From positions 1 through 64,000 of the forward strand of contig JAIYDS010000090.1 of the NCBI GenBank assembly GCA_027487385.1: a DNA stretch of 64,000 nucleotides, written 5' to 3'. The notes beneath the pieces are model-generated. The model was not told where the DNA came from. It searched no databases and worked only from the letters and a program-made list of their open reading frames with translations. Below, one piece after another: positions 50,966 to 59,803 of the stretch (position 1 is its first letter; the number at the start of each line of letters is the position of its first letter). The stretch is from Acetobacteraceae bacterium (GTDB lineage: Bacteria; Pseudomonadota; Alphaproteobacteria; Acetobacterales; Acetobacteraceae). Made by a program: the position numbers and the translations under genes.

Positions 50966-53878
50966 CTACAATGCGGTGGCGGTGACCGGGCCGGCGAAGG
51001 CGGAGACGTTGCCCTCGGCCGAGACGCTGCGCAGCCAGTACCAACGGGTCTGGCCGGTAGAGAGGCCGGTGCGGTCCCAGGGCAGCGCGGTCGGCTCGCT
51101 GGCCAGCTTGGTCGCGGCGGCCAGGCTGGCGCTGCTGGCCTCGAAGACCTGCAGACGCACCCCGTCCGCGGGAAAGCCTCCCGACAGGCGCACGCCGCCG
51201 GTGATGCCTGTCGCCGCCAGACCCGAGGCGGCGGCCGGCACCAAGGCCTCGCGCCAACCCGACACCGCCCCACTGCGCGCCTGCGCGCGCACCCGGAAGG
51301 CGGTGGGCTCCGCGGTGGGGATGGCGACGGCGGTGGCGCCGAAGCCGACGGCATAGCCCTGCCACACGGCAACGGAGGTGGGCCGGAACTCGATCTCGTA
51401 ACCGGCAAGATAGGCGGAGCCCACCGCGGACCAGGAGACCGCGATTGCGGTGAAGCTCACCGCCACCGGCGTCTCCACCAGGATCGCAGCCGGCGCGGCG
51501 ATCACGCCCGGGTTCGGCAGCACCACCGAGGGGTTCTGTCCGGTGGCGCGTTCATCCGTCGCCGGGTTCCAGGCCCAGACGGCGGGATCCTCCTCGGCCA
51601 GTTGGAGGTTCACCCCGCCATCCGGCGCCAGCGCCCAGCCCGTCACCCGGGCCGGGAATGGCGTCAGGCGTTCGAGGGCCACCGTCACCCCATCCCAGGG
51701 ACGCAGCCGCAGCGCCGAGAGGTTAGCCTGCATTGCCACCTCGCGCTGGCGGCGGTTGCGCTCCAGTTCGATTTTCATCAGGCGCTGGACCGTCGCCGCC
51801 GAGGTGGTGAGCGGGAACTCCATGTCCCGGTAGATCGCCTCGCCGCCATCCTCGGTGACGTAGTTGCTGGCCAGCAGGGGCGGCGCATCGGTCGGCTGCC
51901 AGGCGGCGGCCGGCTCGACATAGACGGCGCGCACCCCGTTGAAGAGATCACGCCGCGGCCGCGAGCCGACGATGGTGACGTCGCCGCGCAGATCGTCCGA
52001 GGTGAGGGTCGCGGCCGGCAGCGCCGGCGCACCGGCATGGATGTAGAAGCGCCCGCCCGAGACCACGAGCGCGCCGGCCATGGCGGCGACCAGCTTGCGG
52101 GTGATGGCGATCTTGCCCTCGCCCAGGGTGACGGCGCCGTTGACGGTGTAGCGCCGCTCGGCGGTGCCATCGCGGCGACCCATGATCTCGTCGCAGACAT
52201 TGGCCGCGGCCATGAGCGCCGGCAGGTCGATATCCGCCCACGCCGCACGCCACCCCAAGGGCGAGGTCAGGTACCAGGCGAGGCAGATTGCGGGATTGTC
52301 GGACCAACCAGTGACGCCGGTGCGCGGATCCAGGATGGTGTCCGCCCCCTCGACGATGGCCGACAGGCTGGGCGCACCGGAGGGGAAGGCTTCGGGCCGC
52401 AGCTTGAGGCGCACGGCGAGATAGGCACGTCCCTGGCCGCGATGCGCCGCGGTCCACTGGCCGCCGGTGTCCGCCACGAGGTTGGCGTTCGCGGCCTGCC
52501 CGGGATCGCCCAGCGCACGGTCGATGCGCAGCAGGCCGGCGAACTTCGCGTCGGTGGAGGCGGTGCCGTTCAGGAAGATCTCGCCGATGGCGCGGACGGG
52601 CGCGCGGCGGACGTCACCGGTCGCGTTCACACGTCGGCGCAGCTCCACCAGCTGCTTCTCCAGGATGGAGATCGCGATGCCGGTCGCGGTCTTCACCGCG
52701 GTAAGGACCTGGCGCTCCGGGAGCGGGTCGAGCCGCGCCAGGGCCAGCCGGCCCAGCAGGTCTGCGAGCGGCTCGGAGTCCGGTGGGCGTGTGAGGCTGG
52801 AGGCGGCGGCGAGCAGGTCATCCACCGTGGCCGGCGTCGCCGTGGAAGCGGACGTGCGCTGCCCCTGATCAGCCGCCTGCTCGTAGTCGGCGGCGGTCGC
52901 CCCGCGCCGCAGGTCGTCGTTGAAGTCGTCGCCATGCAGCGGCGCGACAATGCGCGAGGGGAGGTCCGCGAGGTTCAGCTGGTCGGCGAGCGTCGCCGCA
53001 GCCTGCATGCCGGCGTGACCGGCATCGGCGAAGATGGTGACGTGGGTGGTACCCTCAGGCCACTGCCAGCGCCGCAGCCCGTCGGCCGAGAGCGCCGCCA
53101 TGGTGGGGACGCCGAACAGAGCCATGGCGGCGAGCGCGGTCTCGATCCCTTCCGCCACGCCGATCCGCCCGTCCTCGGGCGTCGGCGCGAGCCGCACCGC
53201 ACCGGCGGCGACGGGCCCGAGCATCTTCTTCCACGGCGGCGCTTTCCCGGATCCATCGTCCAGCGGGTAGGTCCGATGGATGCCGCCCGTGGGCTCTCCC
53301 GCACCATCGCGGACGACGGCGACCATCCCGGGCCAGCCGCGCCGGCTCTCGAAGTCGGCGAGGTCGGGGTAGAACATCAGGTCGGGGCTGTCGGGCGGGG
53401 CGAGACCGCGGCCGCGGAGGTAGGCCTCGGCAGGCGAGCAAGCGAGGGGGACGCAGCCGGCGAGGATGCGCGCGACCTCATGGCTGTGGTCCGGGCGGTG
53501 CTCGGCAGCGCGCGGAGGCGGCGAGGGGCGCTCCATGCGCGCCAGCCGCGCCGCCTCATCGAACAGCCGCGGCTCCGGGGCGCCGGTCGCGTGGTAGACC
53601 ATGTCGATCGGCCCTGCGCTCTCGCCCGTGGCGTGGTCGAACCCCCACCCGGCGAAGCGGCCCTCCAGGTGGATCACGCAGGAGCCCTCGCCGCGGGGCG
53701 CACGACCCGAGAGATCGGCGCAGCGCAACGTGCGGCCGTCGGGGGCGCGCCGGGCGTTGGGGAACAGCGCCGGCAGCCACTCCTTCGCGGTGTCCGCGAG
53801 CCGCCGCCGCACCTCCGCTAGATCGTGCCGGACCGGCGACAGGCCCGCGTCGTTGAGGTCGATCGGCGCCGCGGTCAT
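50966..53878 (-). CDS. In-frame chimera: Toprim primase-like N-terminus fused to phage tail-tip C-terminus
   Basis: A 970-residue protein from two unrelated modules. Residues about 1-415 are a phage DNA primase/Toprim protein (SCVIHLEGRFAGWGFDHATGES, RIGVAEGIETALAAMALFG, HVTIFADAGHAGMQAA) ending in a helicase linker (LRRRVNATGD). Beyond about 52600, VRAIGEIFLNGTASTDAKFAGLL begins a tail-tip (J-like/host specificity) protein with fibronectin-like repeats. The two parts are continuous in frame. A deletion of the phage middle genes would create this; the fused product is unlikely to serve both functions. Start at 53878 overlaps the helicase stop. Confidence 0.75.
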   Translation of the reverse strand: MTAAPIDLNDAGLSPVRHDLAEVRRRLADTAKEWLPALFPNARRAPDGRTLRCADLSGRAPRGEGSCVIHLEGRFAGWGFDHATGESAGPIDMVYHATGAPEPRLFDEAARLARMERPSPPPRAAEHRPDHSHEVARILAGCVPLACSPAEAYLRGRGLAPPDSPDLMFYPDLADFESRRGWPGMVAVVRDGAGEPTGGIHRTYPLDDGSGKAPPWKKMLGPVAAGAVRLAPTPEDGRIGVAEGIETALAAMALFGVPTMAALSADGLRRWQWPEGTTHVTIFADAGHAGMQAAATLADQLNLADLPSRIVAPLHGDDFNDDLRRGATAADYEQAADQGQRTSASTATPATVDDLLAAASSLTRPPDSEPLADLLGRLALARLDPLPERQVLTAVKTATGIAISILEKQLVELRRRVNATGDVRRAPVRAIGEIFLNGTASTDAKFAGLLRIDRALGDPGQAANANLVADTGGQWTAAHRGQGRAYLAVRLKLRPEAFPSGAPSLSAIVEGADTILDPRTGVTGWSDNPAICLAWYLTSPLGWRAAWADIDLPALMAAANVCDEIMGRRDGTAERRYTVNGAVTLGEGKIAITRKLVAAMAGALVVSGGRFYIHAGAPALPAATLTSDDLRGDVTIVGSRPRRDLFNGVRAVYVEPAAAWQPTDAPPLLASNYVTEDGGEAIYRDMEFPLTTSAATVQRLMKIELERNRRQREVAMQANLSALRLRPWDGVTVALERLTPFPARVTGWALAPDGGVNLQLAEEDPAVWAWNPATDERATGQNPSVVLPNPGVIAAPAAILVETPVAVSFTAIAVSWSAVGSAYLAGYEIEFRPTSVAVWQGYAVGFGATAVAIPTAEPTAFRVRAQARSGAVSGWREALVPAAASGLAATGITGGVRLSGGFPADGVRLQVFEASSASLAAATKLASEPTALPWDRTGLSTGQTRWYWLRSVSAEGNVSAFAGPVTATAL

Positions 53879-55200
53879 GCCAGGATCACCAGCCCCTGCT
53901 CGGCGCGCGTGATCACGGTGTAGAGCCAACGGCGCCGGTCGAGCTCCGTCCGCCCGAGGCCGTCATCCCAGACGACCACATTCTCCCACTGTGAACCCTG
54001 CGACTTATGCCCAGTGATGGCCCAGCCGAAGGTCGCCTCGGTCAGCCCCTTCTTGAGCTTCCAGTCCCGGTCGTGGCGACCCTTGTCGAAGGCGACGTGG
54101 TCCTCGAAGTGGCCCTTGTAGATGCGGAGCCGCCCGCGGCTGCCGTCCACCTGAGGGGCGCCGATCCGGTTGCCGTCCTCGTCCGTCACCACCGCCGAGA
54201 GGTAGTGGCTGCCCTCGTCGACGATGTCGGAGAGGGTGAGGAACATGCCGTTGATGAGGCCCAAATCATTCTGGTTCTTGAGGCAGATGATCTTCTCGCC
54301 CGGGCCGGCGGGGAGCCATCCGCCGGCACCGAAGCCCGCGGCGCGGCGCATGGCGTTGTTGAGCTGCAGCCGGGTGGCGTTCATGCCGCAGATCACCTGG
54401 CCGCCGCGCAGCGCCTGCTCGGGCGTGACGTCCAGCTTGCGCATCTTCCAGACGTGGTCGTCGTAGCGCCCGAAGCCGATCGGCTCACCTTGCCGGGCCA
54501 TGGTGGCGAGGCGGATGATGGCGCTCTCCGCTGCCTGGCGGTGGATCTCCGTCAGCATGATGTCGGGCGCGTCCTTGGTGAACGCGCCTTCGCCCTGGAT
54601 CGGCGGAAGCTGGCCGGGGTCGCCGAGCACGAGGATCGGCTTGCCGAAGCTCAGGAGATCGCGCGCCATCTCCTCGCCGACCATGGAGACCTCGTCGAGT
54701 ACGATCAGCTTTGCGTGCGCGGCGTCGCTCTTCGGGTTCAGCGCGAAGCGCGGGCGCTTCATGTCGGCGACGCCCTGGCGCATCGCCTCGATCGTCGCCT
54801 CGGCCGTGGTGCGCTCGAAGCCGGTCAGCCCCCGGGCCCGTGCCAGCGCCTCCTCGATCTTCTTTTCGGCGGCCTCGACCTCCTCCTCGGTCGCCTCGAT
54901 CACCGAGTAGATCAGGCTGTGGATGGTGCGCGCCGGCGTGCCTTTCCGGCGCAGCACCAGCGCGGCCTTGCCGGTGAAGGTGGCGGTGACCACGCCGGGC
55001 GTGCAGGGCTCGCCGTCCCCGCCGCCGCGGTGGTGTTCGAGGCCAAGCTCCTCCAGCGCGAAGCGCAGCACGGTGGACTTGCCGATGCCGGCGTAGCCGA
55101 ACAGCCGGAAGACCTGCTTGCAGTCGGCCTCATGCTGGAACCAGTGCTTGATCGCGGCGATCGCCCGGTGCTGCGTGTCGGAGGGCGTGATGTCGCTCAT
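53875..55200 (-). CDS. RecD/Dda-like ATP-dependent DNA helicase
   Basis: A 441-residue SF1 helicase: Walker A GYAGIGKSTVLRF near residue 40, FTGKAALVLRRKG, Walker B LIVLDEVSMVGEEMA, GDPGQLPPI (motif III), and TGHKSQGSQWENVVV with YTVITRAEQGLVI (motifs V-VI). It is comparable to Dda and the C-terminal half of RecD2, acting in phage replication or recombination. It overlaps both neighbours by four bases. Confidence 0.85.
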   Translation of the reverse strand: MSDITPSDTQHRAIAAIKHWFQHEADCKQVFRLFGYAGIGKSTVLRFALEELGLEHHRGGGDGEPCTPGVVTATFTGKAALVLRRKGTPARTIHSLIYSVIEATEEEVEAAEKKIEEALARARGLTGFERTTAEATIEAMRQGVADMKRPRFALNPKSDAAHAKLIVLDEVSMVGEEMARDLLSFGKPILVLGDPGQLPPIQGEGAFTKDAPDIMLTEIHRQAAESAIIRLATMARQGEPIGFGRYDDHVWKMRKLDVTPEQALRGGQVICGMNATRLQLNNAMRRAAGFGAGGWLPAGPGEKIICLKNQNDLGLINGMFLTLSDIVDEGSHYLSAVVTDEDGNRIGAPQVDGSRGRLRIYKGHFEDHVAFDKGRHDRDWKLKKGLTEATFGWAITGHKSQGSQWENVVVWDDGLGRTELDRRRWLYTVITRAEQGLVILA

Positions 55201-55979
55201 GCAGGCGTCTCCCAGCAGCGCGTGGCGTAGGGACGGAGGCGGCAGAGGTAGAAGTCGGGGGCTTGGGCGATGCGCGATGGCAACTCGCCCGCATCGGCAG
55301 CGCGCAGGATGTCGACGGCATGGTCGGAGAGACGCTGGGCCTCCGCCGCATCAAAGGGGACCGCCTCGTGGTGCAGCGCCAGCGTGTCGCGGTTCAGCGC
55401 TGTCAGCAGCGCCACCTCGAGATCGAGGTAGGCCATGTAGAGCTGCACCTGCGCGAAGTAGATCGGCTTCGACAGGCGCAGCCCGCGCTTCACCAGGTCG
55501 GTCCAGGATTTTTGGCCGAGCGCCTTGTGCTCCCACAGCGCGGGCCAGCCGATGCCGACCTCGGGACCAGCGACGATCACACCATCCGCGTGGCCGCGCA
55601 GCTTTCCGCCCGCCGCGACGAAGCCGATCTGACCGCCATCCGGGCCACGGTCGCGCAGGTCGAAGCCGGCGAGCCGGAGCCAGCGGATGGACAGCGCTTC
55701 GAACTGGTGGCCGGCGTCGAAGACCCGGAGGATATCGGCGTCGAAGTCGCGGTCCTTCGGCGCGTGGGTGATCTCGTAGACGAGCTTGCGGGCGCAGGGC
55801 TCGCCAACGCGGCTGCCGCCGAGGTAGTCGCGCGGCACCTGCCGGCGATGCCGCGCGAGCAGAGCAGCGTCGATTGCGGCATTCACGCGCGCCGTAACGG
55901 CGACGGCGCCTTGGCGGCTATGGTCGAGGCGCCCATAGACCGCTCCAGAGCCGTGGTTCATGTCGAGCAGCACCGTCAC
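55197..55979 (-). CDS. PD-(D/E)XK-type nuclease of phage origin
   Basis: A 260-residue protein whose core GKLRGHADGVIV ... PALWEHKALGQKSW supplies the Asp and ExK residues of a PD-(D/E)XK exonuclease, followed by the helix KPIYFAQVQLYMAYL typical of YqaJ/RecB-like nucleases. Cys residues near both ends (EPCARKL and the terminal RPYATRCW) might bind a cluster, as in Cas4/AddB-like enzymes. It probably works with the helicase and the Sak4-like ATPase in recombination. Confidence 0.75.
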   Translation of the reverse strand: MTVLLDMNHGSGAVYGRLDHSRQGAVAVTARVNAAIDAALLARHRRQVPRDYLGGSRVGEPCARKLVYEITHAPKDRDFDADILRVFDAGHQFEALSIRWLRLAGFDLRDRGPDGGQIGFVAAGGKLRGHADGVIVAGPEVGIGWPALWEHKALGQKSWTDLVKRGLRLSKPIYFAQVQLYMAYLDLEVALLTALNRDTLALHHEAVPFDAAEAQRLSDHAVDILRAADAGELPSRIAQAPDFYLCRLRPYATRCWETPA

Positions 55980-55980
55980 C

Positions 55981-56436
55981 TCAGAAGGGGATGGGGTCGT
56001 CGAGCGGATCGCGCTCGGTGGCCTGGCGCCGCATCGAGGCCTGGAAGCCGTCGACGCAGGCCTCGATGATGCGGTCGATCTCGGCCGCGCTCCGGTCGTG
56101 GAAGGGGCCGAGCAGCCCGAGCTCCTGCAGCACCTCGGCGAGGGGCCGGCGCGCGTCCTTGATCGCGCGCGCCTCCAACGGCGTCCTGTCGATCACGCCG
56201 TTGGACCTCCGCGCCAGTGCGCCACCCGCGTCGCAGCAGGCCATTCTGCAGAAGCGGTGGTGCGGGAACTCGCCGAAGCGCAGCCCGTGCACGTAGCCGA
56301 AGCCCTTCGCCTCGCGGCCGCACAGCCCACAGACCAGGCGCCGGACCTGGTCCTCGGGTGTGCAGCGGGGCAGCGGCGCCGGCGCTGCGACAGGCGCTGC
56401 ACGCTGCCGGGGCTGGCTCCAGCGGCGTCGTGCCAT
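55981..56436 (-). CDS. DUF6511-like phage zinc-finger protein
   Basis: A 151-residue protein with a CxxC pair in RRLVCGLCGREAKGFGYVHG and a second Cys group in HRFCRMACCDAGG, so a zinc ribbon is likely. The C-terminal helices (EIDRIIEACVDGFQASM) are unassigned. DUF6511-type proteins occur in the replication block of alphaproteobacterial phages; the function is unknown. Confidence 0.65.
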   Translation of the reverse strand: MARRRWSQPRQRAAPVAAPAPLPRCTPEDQVRRLVCGLCGREAKGFGYVHGLRFGEFPHHRFCRMACCDAGGALARRSNGVIDRTPLEARAIKDARRPLAEVLQELGLLGPFHDRSAAEIDRIIEACVDGFQASMRRQATERDPLDDPIPF

Positions 56437-56443
56437 CCCGCCA

Positions 56444-57175
56444 TCAGCCGTTCAGCCAGGTCGGGCCACCGGCGAGCGGGGCCTGGGCGGGCGGAGCGGG
56501 GGGCTGGGCCGGCGGCGTCGCGGCGGGGCGCTCCCAGACCCGGGCCGCAGGCGCGGGAGACGCCGGCGCCCCGGTGCCCCCCCAGGCCGACGGGGTGTTG
56601 CCGGCCGCCGGCGCGCGCGCCGTGCGCTGGCTCGGCTGCGGCGGCAGCGCCTCGCCCGCCATGATGCGCGCGTATTCCTGCTCGCCCGGCAGCACCACCC
56701 GGTCGATCCGGTTGTTGTCGCCGTAGCGGGGGTCGTTGGCCGGCTCGACGCGGAGCTTCGCGGCGAAGGTGATACCGTTGAGGTCGGCGAGGCCGCGCAG
56801 GATCCGCTTGGCCTTCGCAGCCTCGCTCATGTCGTGCGGGTCGAGCCCGAGCGCGCTGTCGATCATCGCGCGGAACATCCCCTTCGAGATCTTCCAGCCG
56901 ATAGAGACGCCCTGCTCGTCGACCTTGCCGCCCGCGACCGTGAAGCTCTGCCAGAACTTCCGCTTACTGTGCGGGCCCGCCACCACGGTGAACTCGCAGT
57001 CGAGCATGCGGACGTCGCTGCCGGGGGTCTTCGCCGCCTTGAGCAGCTCCCGGTCGAAGGGGCTGGCGCCGTCGATGCCGCCCTTCCGGATCTCCATGCG
57101 CACTTTCACGAAGCTGCCATCCGGGATGAGGTCGGTGCCGCGCGGCAGCTCGGCGTCGTTCATGTCGAAGGTCAT
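56444..57175 (-). CDS. Phage protein, possible single-stranded-DNA-binding role
   Basis: A 243-residue protein. The first 170 residues have the beta-rich pattern of DUF669/Gp2.5-like proteins (FVKVRMEIRKGG; CEFTVVAGPHSKRKFWQSFTV; FRAMIDSALGL). It ends with a Pro/Ala-rich linker and a short tail (GGPTWLNG). A disordered tail with a conserved tip is a common plan in ssDNA-binding proteins. Placement beside the Sak4-like ATPase fits, but direct evidence is lacking. Confidence 0.55.
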   Translation of the reverse strand: MTFDMNDAELPRGTDLIPDGSFVKVRMEIRKGGIDGASPFDRELLKAAKTPGSDVRMLDCEFTVVAGPHSKRKFWQSFTVAGGKVDEQGVSIGWKISKGMFRAMIDSALGLDPHDMSEAAKAKRILRGLADLNGITFAAKLRVEPANDPRYGDNNRIDRVVLPGEQEYARIMAGEALPPQPSQRTARAPAAGNTPSAWGGTGAPASPAPAARVWERPAATPPAQPPAPPAQAPLAGGPTWLNG

Positions 57176-57178
57176 GCG

Positions 57179-58015
57179 TCAGCTCCTGGGTGCGAGGTTG
57201 ATCTTGCGAAGAAGGGAGGCGAGGTCAGGCGGCTCGGTCTCGTCCAGGCGGCCCGAGCGGTCCTTGGCCGGGAGGCCGAAGCTATTCGCCGTGCGGCAGA
57301 CGAGGCGGCGCTCCGTGCCGCGTTCCGGGTCGTGCACTGGCGCGCCCTGCGCATCGCGCGAGAACAGCGCCATCGAGACCACCTGGTCGACGACGCCGGG
57401 GAGCTCGCGACCGGCCTTGCCGCCCTCCATCTGCGGCTGCCAGGACACGCGGCCGAGGTCGTCGGTCACGCGTTCCAGGATGCCGACCATGATCAGGCTC
57501 TTGCCCGGGGCGTGCTGCAGGTGCTTCAGCAGCCCGATGACCTCGCGCGCCATCAGCCCATAGGCGCCGCGCGTGTCGGGCTTACCGGTGCGGTCGGAGA
57601 AGGCCTCCGGCCGGGTCTTCGCCCAGGCCATCGCCTGCCGGGTCAGGTCGGTGATGCTGTCGAGGAAGACGATGCTCTTGCCGGCGAGCAGCCGGGCCAA
57701 GTCGGGATGCGCGGTGACGAGATGCTGATGGTGCGCGGCGGAGAAGTAGCCATTCGGGTCTGCGGCCGGGTTCACGCCGCCGATCAGGCAGGCGAGGTCG
57801 ATCGCGTCCTCGAAGCAGCGGATCGGGATGCTATCGCTGGGCCAGTCCTGGACGGACTTCATGCCGGCCTCGAGATCCACGCAGAGCGTGGTCTCGTGCG
57901 GCAGCGTCTTGACCAGCGTGGTCTTGCCGACGCCGCTCGGACCGAAGAGCGCCATGGTGGTCTTGTTCGCCGCGGCGGAGAGACGCTCGTCGGCGGTGAC
58001 GATGCGCAGAGGCAT
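57179..58015 (-). CDS. Sak4-like RecA-fold ATPase
   Basis: A 278-residue P-loop ATPase: Walker A in LFGPSGVGKTTLVKTLP near residue 25, an acidic site in TLCVDLEAGMKSVQ, Walker B in SIVFLDSITDLTRQAM, and the KSLIMVGIL strand. Phage Sak4 proteins are RecA-core single-strand annealing or exchange proteins. The clustered nuclease, helicase and putative ssDNA-binding protein support a phage recombination module. Start overlaps the preceding stop. Confidence 0.7.
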   Translation of the reverse strand: MPLRIVTADERLSAAANKTTMALFGPSGVGKTTLVKTLPHETTLCVDLEAGMKSVQDWPSDSIPIRCFEDAIDLACLIGGVNPAADPNGYFSAAHHQHLVTAHPDLARLLAGKSIVFLDSITDLTRQAMAWAKTRPEAFSDRTGKPDTRGAYGLMAREVIGLLKHLQHAPGKSLIMVGILERVTDDLGRVSWQPQMEGGKAGRELPGVVDQVVSMALFSRDAQGAPVHDPERGTERRLVCRTANSFGLPAKDRSGRLDETEPPDLASLLRKINLAPRS

Positions 58016-58551
58016 CAGCGCGCCTCCCTGGTGGCGCCAGCCGGCGCGTACCCGCCGTCGCGCAGCTCGCGCTCGGAGCAGATCGTCAGGCGGTAGACCG
58101 CTCGGCCGGTTCGCACCGTGCGGGCCGGCTCGAAGGCCTGGCGGATGCGCTCGGGCCAGGCGGCGTAGGCGCGCTCCGACACGCGCAGCGCCGTCTCGAT
58201 GTACTCGGCCGGGTCCTCGCCGCCGGCGCGGATCTGCTCGGCGAGCGCGGCAAGGCGGCGGCCGTCCCACTCCACGCGCTTCGGAAGCTCGACCGCGACC
58301 TCCACCGCGCCGTCCTGGAAGCGCACCGTGCCGGTGTCCTTGCCGGCCGCGGCGCGGGCGCCGATGGCGTGCTGCTCGTAGCGCAGCGCCACTGCGGCCT
58401 CGATCCAGTCCTGCAGGCGCTTCGCGGCCTCGACCGCTTCGCGCGCGTCGGCCTGCAGCAGGGCGAGGTGCTCGGCCGGCAGCGCGATGACCTCGCCCAC
58501 CGGCAGGTGACAGACGCTGTCGAGCGTCGGCCGATTGCTGAGCGCTTCCAT
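58015..58551 (-). CDS. Phage hypothetical protein, helical, acidic
   Basis: A 178-residue protein (VIALPAEHLALLQADAREAVEAAKRLQDWIEAAVALRY; VELPKRVEWDGRRLAALAEQIRAGGED). The early helical segment looks like a coiled coil. I know it only as a gene found upstream of Sak4-like ATPases in similar elements. It is coupled to both neighbours by one-codon overlaps. Confidence 0.55.
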   Translation of the reverse strand: MEALSNRPTLDSVCHLPVGEVIALPAEHLALLQADAREAVEAAKRLQDWIEAAVALRYEQHAIGARAAAGKDTGTVRFQDGAVEVAVELPKRVEWDGRRLAALAEQIRAGGEDPAEYIETALRVSERAYAAWPERIRQAFEPARTVRTGRAVYRLTICSERELRDGGYAPAGATREAR

Positions 58552-58892
58552 CAGGCGGCCTCCGCGAGCAGGAGCGGTAGGACGGCGGTCGCGATGCGGC
58601 GCGGACGGCGGCGGGCGACGAGGATGTACTCGTAGTCCTCGAAGCCGCGGCGACGCTGCAGGAGGTCGGCGAGGCCGGCTTCTGCCAGCTTCCAGGCACG
58701 GTTCGCGAGCCGCGCGAGGACGGTGCGCTGCTCGATGGGCAGGCAGCCGAGCTGGGGGCAGAGCTGCCGCGCCAGGGCGCCGCGGTGGTAGACGAGGGCG
58801 TCGCCGGGGCCGGCGGTGCCCAGCCAGGCGCAGAGCGCCGCTTCGCTGAGCGGGCTCTGCGCGGTCGGGGTATCGGGAATGCGTGTGTCCAT
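58551..58892 (-). CDS. Small phage hypothetical protein
   Basis: A 113-residue protein (DALVYHRGALARQLCPQLG; LANRAWKLAEAGLADLLQRRRG; FEDYEYILVARRR), with a compact helix-strand pattern and a final hydrophobic run. No domain is recognised. It is translationally coupled to the gene below it. Confidence 0.5.
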   Translation of the reverse strand: MDTRIPDTPTAQSPLSEAALCAWLGTAGPGDALVYHRGALARQLCPQLGCLPIEQRTVLARLANRAWKLAEAGLADLLQRRRGFEDYEYILVARRRPRRIATAVLPLLLAEAA

Positions 58893-58925
58893 ACTCGGCC
58901 CTACCCAGGCTCTCGACGATCCGTC

Positions 58926-59504
58926 TCAGGCCGCCGCGGCGATGCCGGCGGCGAGCAGCCGGAGGCGCATCTCCGCGATGCGCCGGTAGAGCACCGAGCG
59001 GGGGAGCGGGCCGCGTCGGCCGAGCTCGTGCGGGGTGTGCTCGGCAAGAGCGGCGCAGATCGGATGGTCGCGCCCGTCGAGCGCAGCACTGGCCCGATCC
59101 AGATCGAGCCGTCGCTCGACCGCGGCCACCGCATCGGTCTGCTGACCGCACCAGGCGGCATAGCCCTCCGCTTCCGCGATCACCTCCGCCAGGGTGAGGT
59201 GCTCCTCGCGGGTGCCAGGCAGCGGGTCATCAAGGCCGCGGTCGTCGCGCGCGGCGCGCTCGCGACGGAAGCGCTCGGCGAGCCGGATGCCGCGGTGGCG
59301 GAAGCAGACCGTCGCGAAGGCCTCGAGGGAGCCGCGGGACGGGTCGAAGCCGGCCAGCCGGCCGAGCAGGTCGAGCAACATCTCCTGCTGCACGTCCTCC
59401 TGCTCGTGCGCGGGCATCCGCGCGATCCGGCAGACGCGGCGTGCCTCTCGGGCCGCGATGGGGTGGAGGCGCGAGAGATCGGCAAGCGAGAGGGGCTGCG
59501 GCAT
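58926..59504 (-). CDS. Sigma-70-like factor, first gene of the leftward phage operon
   Basis: A 192-residue protein whose first half matches sigma region 2 (ARRVCRIARMPAHEQEDVQQEMLLDLLGRLAGFDPSRGSLEAFATVCFRHRG), including the DVQQE motif. The C-terminal helices could form a region-4-like domain but are weak. Phage-encoded ECF-like or late activators are the nearest model. The start at 59504 is the first ATG; TTG at 59549 would lengthen it. The promoter gap to 59804 is shared with the ImmA gene. Confidence 0.65.
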   Translation of the reverse strand: MPQPLSLADLSRLHPIAAREARRVCRIARMPAHEQEDVQQEMLLDLLGRLAGFDPSRGSLEAFATVCFRHRGIRLAERFRRERAARDDRGLDDPLPGTREEHLTLAEVIAEAEGYAAWCGQQTDAVAAVERRLDLDRASAALDGRDHPICAALAEHTPHELGRRGPLPRSVLYRRIAEMRLRLLAAGIAAAA

Positions 59505-59573
59505 CGGCGGGACGGCTCCGGGTGGCTGGGCTGTAGCGCCCGGAAACAATCACGTCGCAGAACCGCGGGTGGA

Positions 59574-59593
59574 GGCGGAATGGGGCGGAATGG
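59574..59593. repeat. Two tandem 10-base repeats in the divergent early promoter
   Basis: GGCGGAATGG occurs twice head to tail (59574-59583, 59584-59593) in the 299-base gap between the leftward sigma-like operon and the rightward ImmA/XRE genes. This is where repressor operators lie in lysogenic phages. The rest of the gap shows no gene or tRNA. Confidence 0.45.
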
Positions 59594-59803
59594 GGAATTG
59601 GACGCCGCGCCGATCCATTCACCAGTGCAGCATCAAGGGTTTAGGCCGAGGAGCCGGATACCGCTGGACGAATATTGCCCCATTCGAACCCGCGCCGGTG
59701 CGTGCTCGCCCGGTCTGTGGGAACAGTGGATATCGGGGAGAATCGAACAGGACAGGAACATCGTCATTGACGAATCGCGCAACGGTCTGGCACGCCTCCG
59801 GGC

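Noticed and set aside
50684..53821. A 1045-residue frame on the plus strand
   Set aside because: It is antisense to the primase-tail fusion, has no domain, and reads as Arg/Gly/Ala-rich sequence typical of opposite-strand frames in GC-rich DNA.
56360..58096. A 578-residue plus-strand frame
   Set aside because: Opposite to four recognisable leftward phage genes; no motif of its own.
59640..59770. tRNA-like motifs TTCGAACCC and ATCGAAC in the early promoter gap
   Set aside because: No acceptor stem or D-arm in register could be found.
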